Assembly: GCA_900544475.1 (NCBI GenBank)
Contig: UQVU01000118.1
Span: 1-5,719, forward strand
Length of the DNA: 5,719 bases
Reading direction: 5' to 3'
DNA from: an uncultured Butyricicoccus sp.
Lineage (GTDB): Bacteria > Bacillota > Clostridia > Oscillospirales > Butyricicoccaceae
Position numbers and translations under genes: made by a program. The notes below the pieces were generated by a model. That model made no database searches. It worked only from the letters and a program-made list of their open reading frames with translations, and was not told the DNA's origin. Positions 1-4,756 of the stretch are shown piece by piece; the first letter of the stretch is position 1, and each line of letters starts with the position of its first letter.

Positions 1-1219
1 CAACAATAATGCTGGAATTCTGGCCGCCAAAGCCGAGAGAGTTGCTCATTGCTGCGGAAATATCCGCCTGCCGCGCGGTATTCGGCACGTAGTCGAGGTC
101 GCAGTCCGGGTCGGGGGTATCGAGGTGCAGGGTCGGTGGAAGCACGCCCTCGCGGACCGCCATGACGCACGCGATGACCTCGGTCAGACCGCCCGCGCCC
201 ATGAGGTGACCGGTGGCGGACTTGGTGGAGGACATCGGAGGCGCGGACTCGCGGCCGCCGAATACCGCCTTGACCGCAAGGGTTTCAGCCTTGTCGCCGA
301 GGGGGGTCGAGGTGCCGTGCGCGTTGATGTAGCCGATGTCGGACGGCTGCATGCCGGCGCGTGCGAGCGCGAGCTTCATGCAGCGGGATGCGCCCTCGCC
401 GTCCGGGCAGGGAGCGGTGACATGATGCGCGTCCGAGGTGTTCGCCCAGCCGACCAGACGGGCGTAAATCGTCGCGCCGCGCGCCTTGGCGTGCTCCTCG
501 GTTTCAATCAGCAGCGCACCGCCGCCCTCGCCGATAACGAAGCCGTCGCGGTCCGCGTCGAACGGACGGCAGGCCTGCTCGGGGTCGTCGTTGCGGCGCG
601 AAAGCGCCTTGGCCTGCGCCAGACCGGAAACCACGATGGGGCAGAGGATGCTCTCGCCGCCGACCGCCAGAACCGCGTCCGCCTCGCCGGAGTTCAGCAG
701 CATGGTTGCGGTCATGATGGCGTCGCCGCCCGCCGAGCACGCAGTGTTGAGCGTCAGGCTCGGGCCGTGGATGCCGTGGGCGATGGCGATCTGCGCCGCC
801 GCGATATTGCCGATGGTCATCGGAACGAAGCGCGGGCCGACGCGCTTGCCCTCATCGAAGGCCGCCTGCGTCTGCGCAACGGTCGTTACGCCGTCCATGG
901 CGGTGCCCATGACGATGCCGACGCGGTCGGACTCGCTCTCGATGGAAATGCCGCTGTCCGCGATGGCCTGCTCCGCCGCGACGAAAGCGAACTGCATGAA
1001 CGGGTCCATCGTGCGCGCGAGTGTCTTGGGCATATAGGCGGTCGGGTCGAAGTCCTTCAGCTCCGCCGCGATCTGTACGGGCATCTCGCTCGCGTCAAAG
1101 CGGGTGATTCTGCCGACGCCGCATTTTCCTTCCTTGAGCGCGTTCCAGTATTCACTGACGCCGATGCCGATCGGCGTTACGGCTCCCATGCCGGTAATGA
1201 CCAAATTGTTCTCTTTCAT
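1..1219 (-). CDS. fabF: beta-ketoacyl-ACP synthase II (FabF), 3' end cut off by the window
   Basis: FabF condenses malonyl-ACP with a growing acyl-ACP in the cytosol, the elongation step of type II fatty-acid synthesis. The thiolase-fold protein begins MKENNLVITGMGAVTPIG and 406 codons are visible. The usual length is about 410 residues, so only a few C-terminal residues are missing. All catalytic residues are present. The nucleophile Cys161 lies in NTACSAGGD (codon 737-739), His301 in NAHGTSTPLGD (317-319), and Lys333 and His338 in KSATGHLMGAGG (His codon 206-208). The Cys-His-His set identifies a KAS I/II enzyme rather than KAS III (FabH), and the N-terminus and overall sequence favour FabF. 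The ATG at 1217-1219 is preceded by a GGGGA Shine-Dalgarno. The gene appears to be transcribed from its own promoter near 1378-1386. Whether other fab genes follow it cannot be seen. Confidence 0.97.
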   Translation of the reverse strand, partial: MKENNLVITGMGAVTPIGIGVSEYWNALKEGKCGVGRITRFDASEMPVQIAAELKDFDPTAYMPKTLARTMDPFMQFAFVAAEQAIADSGISIESESDRVGIVMGTAMDGVTTVAQTQAAFDEGKRVGPRFVPMTIGNIAAAQIAIAHGIHGPSLTLNTACSAGGDAIMTATMLLNSGEADAVLAVGGESILCPIVVSGLAQAKALSRRNDDPEQACRPFDADRDGFVIGEGGGALLIETEEHAKARGATIYARLVGWANTSDAHHVTAPCPDGEGASRCMKLALARAGMQPSDIGYINAHGTSTPLGDKAETLAVKAVFGGRESAPPMSSTKSATGHLMGAGGLTEVIACVMAVREGVLPPTLHLDTPDPDCDLDYVPNTARQADISAAMSNSLGFGGQNSSIIV

Positions 1220-1288
1220 GCTTGTTCCCCATTTTTTCGTGTAATGCGCCGCCGTTATCTCAATATTTCCATGAACGGCGAAATCTAT

Positions 1289-1369
1289 TCAGCCGCCCGG
1301 AAAAGCGTTTTCTCCGGGGGCAATTCCTGCATCGAACAGGGGCGAGACCACAGCCTCGTCTGTACTCAT
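1289..1369 (-). other. Possible 26-codon leader reading frame upstream of fabF
   Basis: On the minus strand an ATG at 1367-1369 opens a frame that ends at TGA (1289-1291) and encodes MSTDEAVVSPLFDAGIAPGE followed by NAFPGG. It lies just downstream of the predicted fabF transcription start and inside the fabF leader. I see no Shine-Dalgarno in front of it, and it would lie almost at the 5' end of the mRNA, so translation would have to be leaderless. The 3' half overlaps a hairpin with arms at 1296-1304 and 1308-1318 (CCGG core plus an AAAA/TTTT segment, two-base bulge). No U-tract follows, so the hairpin is not a terminator. Chance is the leading explanation. Confidence 0.15.
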
Positions 1370-1377
1370 ATAGAATA

Positions 1378-1386
1378 AGTATACCA
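1378..1386 (-). promoter_or_regulatory. Extended -10 promoter of fabF
   Basis: Read on the minus strand, the bases form TGGTATACT, that is TG-N-TATACT: an extended -10 with a five-of-six match to TATAAT. No convincing -35 lies 17 bases upstream, where the DNA is a T-rich run. That fits an extended -10 promoter. Transcription would start near 1371, giving fabF a leader of about 150 bases. Confidence 0.6.
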
Positions 1387-1425
1387 GAAAAACAGCGAAA
1401 AGAAAAGAGAAGTTGCCCGTCAATC

Positions 1426-1446
1426 TGTGCAAAAAATGTGCAAAAA
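1426..1446. repeat. Two-copy direct repeat TGTGCAAAAA
   Basis: The decamer TGTGCAAAAA occurs at 1426-1435 and again at 1437-1446, an 11-base period or about one helical turn. It lies some 55-75 bases upstream of the predicted fabF start site, which would suit an activator site. I do not recognise it as a FapR or FabT operator, and two short A-rich copies could arise by chance. Confidence 0.45.
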
Positions 1447-1542
1447 CAGGACGGCAGACAGAGAAAGTCACAAAATTAACGGTTTCGTATCGGGTCTTAA
1501 AATGGTTCGTAAACCCAATCAGAAAATAATTTATAAAAGGGT

Positions 1543-1656
1543 ATGCAGCCGAGCGGCTCGCCGTTCGGGATGTTCGGCAACAAGGAGGGCGTGCTGCGCG
1601 AGCTGTGCGTGATGGCGTATACGCTGCCCGCGACGGTGTGTGTCTTTATGAGGTGA
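1543..1656 (+). pseudogene. Unidentified 37-codon reading frame, possible gene remnant
   Basis: An ATG at 1543 opens a frame ending at TGA (1654-1656). The product begins MQPSGSPFGMFGNKEGVLRE and ends in the hydrophobic stretch VMAYTLPATVCVFMR. Codon choice is GC-rich like the real genes of the window, although the DNA just upstream is AT-rich. An in-frame stop lies at 1534-1536, so it cannot extend upstream. An AAGGG is present, but only about two bases before the ATG, too close for a good ribosome binding site. The stretch FGNKEGVLREL faintly recalls the end of a TetR-type helix-turn-helix, but this is too short to assign. I do not recognise the gene. It may be a relic, a small protein, or chance. 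Confidence 0.25.
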
Positions 1657-1732
1657 GAGGGGGATTGACGGGGAAATGCGGATCTTTCGCGGAAAACGCT
1701 CCGGTTTTCACCACAGAAACTCCCAATAGATA

Positions 1733-1764
1733 GAAAAAGGCCCCGGAGGGAAATCCTTCCGGGG
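1733..1764 (-). terminator. Rho-independent terminator of the rplM-rpsI operon
   Basis: On the minus strand CCCCGGA (complement of 1758-1764) pairs with TCCGGGG (complement of 1741-1747), with two further G-C pairs inside past one mismatch. The stem is followed by CCTTTTT (complement of 1734-1740). It begins about 25 bases after the rpsI stop codon, as expected for the end of that operon. Confidence 0.9.
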
Positions 1765-1787
1765 TCTTGAAATTTCGTGGTGAAATT

Positions 1788-2195
1788 TTAGCGCTTGGAG
1801 AACTGCGGTGCGCGACGTGCAGCCTTCAGACCGTACTTCTTACGTTCCTTCATACGCGGATCGCGGGTCAGGAAGCCGGCAGCCTTCAGAGCTGCGCGGT
1901 ACTGATCGGAATCAGCCTGGAGCAGGGCACGAGCGATGCCGTGACGGATAGCGCCGGCCTGGCCGGTGAAGCCGCCGCCGGAAACGGTGCACTCTACGTC
2001 GAACTTGCCTTCGGTGCCGGTTACGTCGAACGGCTGACGGCAAACCATCTTCAGGGTCTCAAGACCAAAGTAGTTGTCGATGGTGCGGTTGTTGATCTTG
2101 ATCTCACCGGTGCCGCCCGGGAAAAGACGAACGCGGGCAACAGAGGACTTTCTTCTGCCGGTGCCATAGAAATAAGCCTTCTTAGGTGTATACAT
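1788..2195 (-). CDS. rpsI: 30S ribosomal protein S9
   Basis: S9 is a component of the small subunit head whose C-terminal tail reaches the P-site tRNA. The 135-residue product has the family hallmarks: [14 protein letters not shown] near the N-terminus (about residues 11-24), [20 protein letters not shown] in the middle, [20 protein letters not shown] near the C-terminus, and the invariant terminal SKR that contacts tRNA. Length is close to the usual 130 residues. The start ATG is at 2193-2195 and its Shine-Dalgarno AGGAGGAA (complement of 2203-2210) begins at the last base of the rplM stop codon. The gene is second in the operon and is probably translated from the same mRNA as rplM. A strong terminator follows at 1733-1764. 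Confidence 0.98.
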   Translation of the reverse strand: MYTPKKAYFYGTGRRKSSVARVRLFPGGTGEIKINNRTIDNYFGLETLKMVCRQPFDVTGTEGKFDVECTVSGGGFTGQAGAIRHGIARALLQADSDQYRAALKAAGFLTRDPRMKERKKYGLKAARRAPQFSKR

Positions 2196-2209
2196 CAGTT
2201 AGTTCCTCC

Positions 2210-2638
2210 TTACTTTTCCCAGTTCTCGGGCTTCTGAGCCTGATGGTTGTGATTCTCGCCTGCGAATACCTTCAGACGGGTTGCAGACTGACGGCCGATA
2301 GAGTTCTTCGGCAGCATGCCCTTAACTGCGAGCTGCATAGCGAACTCCGGCTTCTCGGTCATGAGGGTCTTGTACTGAACTTCCTTCAGACCGCCGACCC
2401 AGCCGGTGTGATGACGGTAGTACTTCTGAGTGAGCTTCTTGCCGGTCAGAACTGCCTTGTCAGCGTTTACGATGATTACGAAATCGCCGCAGTCAACGTG
2501 CGGGGTAAAGGTGGTCTTGTGCTTGCCGCGCAGAAGCATTGCAGCGGTAGCAGCGGTGCGGCCCAGCGGCTTGCCAGCTGCGTCCAGCACGTACCACTTA
2601 CGCTCGACAGTCTCTGCCTTTGCCATAAAAGTAGACAT
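2210..2638 (-). CDS. rplM: 50S ribosomal protein L13
   Basis: L13 is an early-assembly protein of the large subunit. The 142-residue product matches the standard family length and has its pattern in order: [20 protein letters not shown] near the N-terminus, the long basic segment [20 protein letters not shown], then [20 protein letters not shown], and the C-terminal [18 protein letters not shown]. The ATG at 2636-2638 has a GGAGGAAG Shine-Dalgarno at ideal spacing (complement of about 2643-2650). It is the first gene of the rplM-rpsI operon, and 14 bases separate its stop codon from the rpsI start. The promoter at 2712-2740 gives a leader of about 65 bases, which might carry autoregulatory structure. 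Confidence 0.98.
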   Translation of the reverse strand: MSTFMAKAETVERKWYVLDAAGKPLGRTAATAAMLLRGKHKTTFTPHVDCGDFVIIVNADKAVLTGKKLTQKYYRHHTGWVGGLKEVQYKTLMTEKPEFAMQLAVKGMLPKNSIGRQSATRLKVFAGENHNHQAQKPENWEK

Positions 2639-2705
2639 GTTTTCTTCCTCCGTTTATATCTATCAAAAAATTATTTTGACAACTTATTCAGCGCTCTCAG
2701 CGAGC
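2639..2705 (-). promoter_or_regulatory. rplM leader, possible L13 autoregulatory RNA
   Basis: The untranslated region predicted from the promoter is about 65 bases. On the minus strand it contains a small GCTC/GAGC hairpin near its 5' end and an A/T-rich inverted repeat, TCAAAA with TTTTGA, before the Shine-Dalgarno. Bacillus-type rplM operons are known to carry a short L13 leader, but I cannot confirm a match to that structure by eye. Confidence 0.3.
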
Positions 2706-2711
2706 ATATCT

Positions 2712-2740
2712 ATTAAAACACATCCGAACGCGCAAGTCAA
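2712..2740 (-). promoter_or_regulatory. Sigma-A promoter of rplM-rpsI
   Basis: On the minus strand TTGACT (complement of 2735-2740) is a five-of-six match to the -35 consensus. It is followed after exactly 17 bases by TTTAAT (complement of 2712-2717), a five-of-six match to the -10. Position and orientation suit the ribosomal operon. Confidence 0.75.
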
Positions 2741-2786
2741 GCGTTATTTTCAAAAAATATCTCAAATCCGATGGTTGCTCGTTTTT

Positions 2787-2816
2787 TCTCTCTTAATCTC
2801 TCTCAATCTCTCGTTT
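2787..2816. repeat. Polypyrimidine 10-base repeats
   Basis: Three consecutive decamers begin TCTCTC: TCTCTCTTAA (2787-2796), TCTCTCTCAA (2797-2806) and TCTCTCGTTT (2807-2816). They lie between the divergent rplM and ttcA promoters, with a 10-base helical period and an almost pure pyrimidine strand. No known function is assigned. Confidence 0.4.
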
Positions 2817-2843
2817 TCTCACTTCACAATTCATTTTTTCGAT

Positions 2844-2872
2844 TTGCACCCATGGGAGAAATCTGGTATATA
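2844..2872 (+). promoter_or_regulatory. Probable promoter of the ttcA-like gene
   Basis: TTGCAC (2844-2849) and TATATA (2867-2872) are separated by 17 bases. A perfect TATAAT (2871-2876) overlaps the latter and may serve as the -10 instead, but the 21-base distance to TTGCAC would then be too long. Transcription would start near 2880, about 25 bases before the start codon. Confidence 0.55.
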
Positions 2873-2904
2873 TAATATATAAATCAGATAAAAGAGGGGA
2901 AACC

Positions 2905-3651
2905 ATGCAGAAAATGCTCTCTTATGTCCGCCGCGCGGTGGACCATTACCATATGATAAAGGAAGGCGACCGGGTAGCGGTCGGCGTTTCGGGCGGCAAG
3001 GACTCGCTCGCGCTTCTCGTGGCGTTGACGCAGCTGAGCAGGTTCTATCCGGAAAAGTTCGAGGTCGTGGCGATCACCCTCGAAATGGGCTACGACGAGA
3101 TGGATTTTTCGCCCGTACAGGCGCTCTGCGACTCGCTCGGCATCGAGTACATCCGCATACCGACCCAGATCGGCCCTATCATCTTCGACATCCGCCACGA
3201 GGAGAACCCCTGTGCGCTGTGCGCGAAGATGCGCCGCGGGGCGCTGCACGAGGCCGCGAAGGCCGCAGGCTGCAACAAGGTCGCCCTCGGCCATCACTTC
3301 GATGATGTGGTCGAAACCTATATGCTCTCGCTGTTCTACGAGGGCCGCATTTCGTGCTTTCAGCCGGTGACGTACCTCGACCGCGCCGATATTACCCTCA
3401 TCCGGCCGCTGCTGTACGTGCCGGAGTATTTCGTGCGCTCGTTTGCGCGGCGTCATGAGCTGCCCATCGTGCATAACCCCTGTCCGGCGGACGGCAACAC
3501 CAAGCGGCAGGAAATCAAGGAGCTGCTGACGAGCCTTGAAAAGACCATGCCGGGACTGCGCGAGCGCATTTTCGGCGCGATGCAGCGCTATCCGCTCGAC
3601 GGCTGGGAACCCGACCGCAGCCGCCGCCCGAAGAAACCGAAAGACGAATAA
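2905..3651 (+). CDS. ttcA: TtcA-family PP-loop tRNA 2-thiocytidine synthetase-like protein
   Basis: TtcA-family enzymes adenylate and thiolate a cytidine in the tRNA anticodon loop using ATP and a [4Fe-4S] cluster. The 248-residue product has the PP-loop SGGKDS at residues 29-34, the PCALC pair (Cys103, Cys106), the HHFDDVVET motif at about 130-138, and a third cysteine in NPCPAD (Cys193). These three cysteines match the cluster ligands of Escherichia coli TtcA. It is shorter than the E. coli enzyme (about 310 residues) and has a basic tail, so it is a Firmicutes-type family member and the exact tRNA substrate is not certain. The alternative, TilS lysidine synthetase, is less likely given the cysteine pattern. 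The ATG at 2905 follows an AGAGGGGA ribosome binding site. The gene seems monocistronic, with its own promoter and a terminator immediately downstream. Confidence 0.85.
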   Translation: MQKMLSYVRRAVDHYHMIKEGDRVAVGVSGGKDSLALLVALTQLSRFYPEKFEVVAITLEMGYDEMDFSPVQALCDSLGIEYIRIPTQIGPIIFDIRHEENPCALCAKMRRGALHEAAKAAGCNKVALGHHFDDVVETYMLSLFYEGRISCFQPVTYLDRADITLIRPLLYVPEYFVRSFARRHELPIVHNPCPADGNTKRQEIKELLTSLEKTMPGLRERIFGAMQRYPLDGWEPDRSRRPKKPKDE

Positions 3652-3656
3652 GCATA

Positions 3657-3699
3657 AGCAGGACGAGAACCGCGCAGAGGCGGCCGTCCTGCTCTTTTT
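3657..3699 (+). terminator. Rho-independent terminator after the ttcA-like gene
   Basis: A perfect nine-base inverted repeat, AGCAGGACG (3657-3665) with CGTCCTGCT (3685-3693), is followed by CTTTTT (3694-3699). It starts six bases after the ttcA stop codon and insulates it from the cotJ operon. Confidence 0.92.
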
Positions 3700-3740
3700 A
3701 TGCCCTGACACGGGAAAACACACCCCGACGCGCCGCGCGG

Positions 3741-3748
3741 CATAGAAT
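3741..3748 (+). promoter_or_regulatory. Candidate sporulation-type -10 upstream of cotJA
   Basis: CATAGAAT differs at one position from the CATACAAT-type -10 used by mother-cell sigma factor E. It lies about 60 bases before cotJA, after the ttcA terminator. No clear sigma-E -35 is found at the right distance. An AC at 3722-3723, 17 bases upstream, would fit a sigma-K-like -35, but an AC proves little. CotJ is under sigma-E in Bacillus subtilis, which makes the call plausible. Confidence 0.4.
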
Positions 3749-3810
3749 GCACCGGGAGGGGGAGAAAAACGCTCATCCCTTCCGAAACTGCTCGAAATGA
3801 GGAGAAAAGC

Positions 3811-3990
3811 ATGAACCAGAACCAGATGCAGACCGTGCCCGAGATACCGGCGCGTCTGCTTGCGCCCGCGATGGCGTTCGTGCCGCCGCAGCCGTTCGGC
3901 ACGCCCTACGAACCCGCGCTTGCGCTCAGCCGGGGAACGATTTTTCCGGCGCTCGACCTGCCCTTTGTCGGAGAGGAGGCCGAACGATGA
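3811..3990 (+). CDS. cotJA: Spore coat-associated protein CotJA
   Basis: CotJA is a small component associated with the spore coat, made in the mother cell together with CotJB and CotJC. The product has 59 residues and shows the family pattern AMAFVPPQPFGTPYEPALAL, then SRGTIFPALDLPF near the C-terminus, corresponding to the conserved VPxQ...YEPxxAL..GTIFPxLdxPF signature. It is slightly shorter than the Bacillus protein (about 80 residues), as is common in Clostridia. The ATG at 3811 has an AGGAG ribosome binding site at 3800-3804. The stop codon TGA (3988-3990) overlaps the cotJB start in an ATGA arrangement, implying translational coupling. No signal peptide or membrane segment is seen. 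Confidence 0.9.
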   Translation: MNQNQMQTVPEIPARLLAPAMAFVPPQPFGTPYEPALALSRGTIFPALDLPFVGEEAER

Positions 3991-4244
3991 CCGAACGGGA
4001 AAAGCTGCTCGGCCGCGTGCGGATGTACGATTTCGCGCTCGTTGAGGTCATCGAGTACCTCGACTGCCACCCGGACTGCGAAGCCGCGCTCAAATATTAC
4101 CGCGAGATGCGCGCCGCCTTCGACAAGGCCGCAGAGGAATATGAGGACGCCTTCGGCCCGCTGACCGCCCGGGAGACCGAGGCGAGCGACGCCCGCTGGC
4201 GGTGGATTGACGGCCCGTGGCCGTGGGAAGGGGAGGATAACTGA
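3987..4244 (+). CDS. cotJB: Spore coat protein CotJB
   Basis: CotJB is the second protein of the cotJ coat operon. The 85-residue product has the expected family features: an N-terminal helix LLGRVRMYDFALVEVIEYLD, the conserved CHPDCEAALKYYREMR segment (about residues 32-47), then YEDAFGPLTARE, and a tryptophan-rich C-terminus WRWIDGPWPWEGE. Length is typical of the family. The start ATG at 3987 overlaps the cotJA stop and has a GAGGAGG ribosome binding site inside cotJA. Its stop codon (4242-4244) shares its last base with the cotJC start. The tight overlaps indicate one transcript and coordinated synthesis. Confidence 0.93.
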   Translation: MTEREKLLGRVRMYDFALVEVIEYLDCHPDCEAALKYYREMRAAFDKAAEEYEDAFGPLTARETEASDARWRWIDGPWPWEGEDN

Positions 4245-4756
4245 TGTGGTCGTATGACAAACGCCTGCAATTTCCGGTCAAGATAAAGAACCCCAGTCCG
4301 CAGCTTGCGAAAATCGTTATCGCGCAGCTTGGCGGCCCGGACGGCGAACTCGGCGCGTCCATGCGCTATCTCAATCAGCGGTACAGTATGCCGTATGCGG
4401 AGTGCAAGGGTGCCCTCACAGACATCGGTACGGAAGAACTCGCGCATATGGAGATGATTTCCGCCATTCTCTATCAGCTGACGCGAAATCTTACGCCCGA
4501 GGAGATACGCGAGGGCGGCTTCGACGCCTATTTCGTGGACCATACGACCGGCGTCTATCCGCAGTTCGCCTCCGGCACCCCGTGGAGCGCCATGACCTTC
4601 CAGTCCAAAGGCGACCCCATCACCGACCTGATGGAGGATATGGCAGCAGATGGTACGACCGCGCAGGAACAATCTATGTTCAGAAATTCCAGTGGATTTC
4701 GATGGGGACGTCCTTCGTGCCCGGAATGCGGCGGCCGACCGAGATGTAGTCGATGA
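4244..4756 (+). CDS. cotJC: CotJC, N-terminal part only: manganese-catalase-like coat protein interrupted near codon 135
   Basis: CotJC is a spore-coat protein of the manganese catalase family (ferritin-like four-helix fold). Residues 1-135 are clearly CotJC: MWSYDKRLQFPVKI at the start, GGPDGELGASMRYLNQRY with candidate metal ligand Glu35, and DIGTEELAHMEM with Glu64/Glu65 and His68. The family then runs KGDPIxDLxEDxAAEEKAR, but here after EDMAA (codon 135 ends at 4648) the sequence turns to DGTTAQEQSMF. The frame continues for 35 unrelated residues to TGA at 4754-4756, running antisense through the recombinase gene. Family members are about 190-200 residues, so the last third is missing, including the second Glu and His ligands. 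The ATG at 4244 overlaps the cotJB stop and has an AAGGGGAGG ribosome binding site. The break is best explained by an inserted recombinase-bearing element. Confidence 0.9.
   Translation: MWSYDKRLQFPVKIKNPSPQLAKIVIAQLGGPDGELGASMRYLNQRYSMPYAECKGALTDIGTEELAHMEMISAILYQLTRNLTPEEIREGGFDAYFVDHTTGVYPQFASGTPWSAMTFQSKGDPITDLMEDMAADGTTAQEQSMFRNSSGFRWGRPSCPECGGRPRCSR
4630..4682. other. Candidate att junction of the intervening element inside cotJC
   Basis: CotJC similarity stops at codon 135-136 (4646-4651), where the family expects Glu codons (GAG or GAA) and the window has GAT. The crossover therefore lies at or just before 4650, and the true core could reach back to about 4640. The recombinase stop codon is at 4680-4682. 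Between them a perfect inverted repeat, GAACA (4667-4671) and TGTTC (4677-4681) with a five-base spacer, may be part of the element-side recombinase binding arm. The exact core cannot be set without the other end. Confidence 0.5.

Larger units (their letters stand above)
1220..1787. other. Gene-poor interval between fabF and rpsI
   Basis: This stretch of roughly 570 bases holds no gene I can name. From left to right it contains the fabF leader with a hairpin and a tiny minus-strand reading frame (1289-1369), the fabF promoter (1378-1386), an 11-base-period direct repeat (1426-1446), an AT-rich segment (about 1450-1540), an unexplained 37-codon plus-strand frame (1543-1656), and the terminator of the ribosomal operon (1733-1764). 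Base composition jumps from AT-rich to GC-rich at about 1545, which suggests that a gene remnant abuts normal intergenic DNA. Confidence 0.6.

Noticed and set aside
125..1378. Long plus-strand open frame of 417 codons
   Set aside because: It is the antisense shadow of fabF. Its translation is arginine- and aspartate-rich low-complexity sequence, while the minus frame has every FabF catalytic motif.
1289..1471. Minus-strand 60-codon frame with a hydrophobic stretch, perhaps a small membrane protein
   Set aside because: It contains the predicted fabF promoter, has no ribosome binding site, and its hydrophobic run comes from the T-rich promoter DNA.
1691..1710. GAAAAC/GTTTTC inverted repeat as a terminator for the orphan frame
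   Set aside because: The arms are only six bases and no T-run follows, so it is not convincing.
1767..2237. Plus-strand open frame of 156 codons across rpsI
   Set aside because: It is antisense to a clear S9 gene, with no family features of its own.
2884..3723. Minus-strand open frame of 279 codons opposite the ttcA-like gene
   Set aside because: It is a shadow frame. The plus frame has the PP-loop, the cysteine pair, a ribosome binding site, a promoter and a terminator.
3652..3810. Looked for a tRNA or small RNA between ttcA and cotJA
   Set aside because: Only the terminator and a candidate sporulation promoter are seen. There is no cloverleaf or other conserved RNA pattern.
4097..4672. 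Minus-strand open frame of 191 codons opposite cotJB and cotJC
   Set aside because: It is an antisense shadow of two recognised coat genes with good ribosome binding sites.
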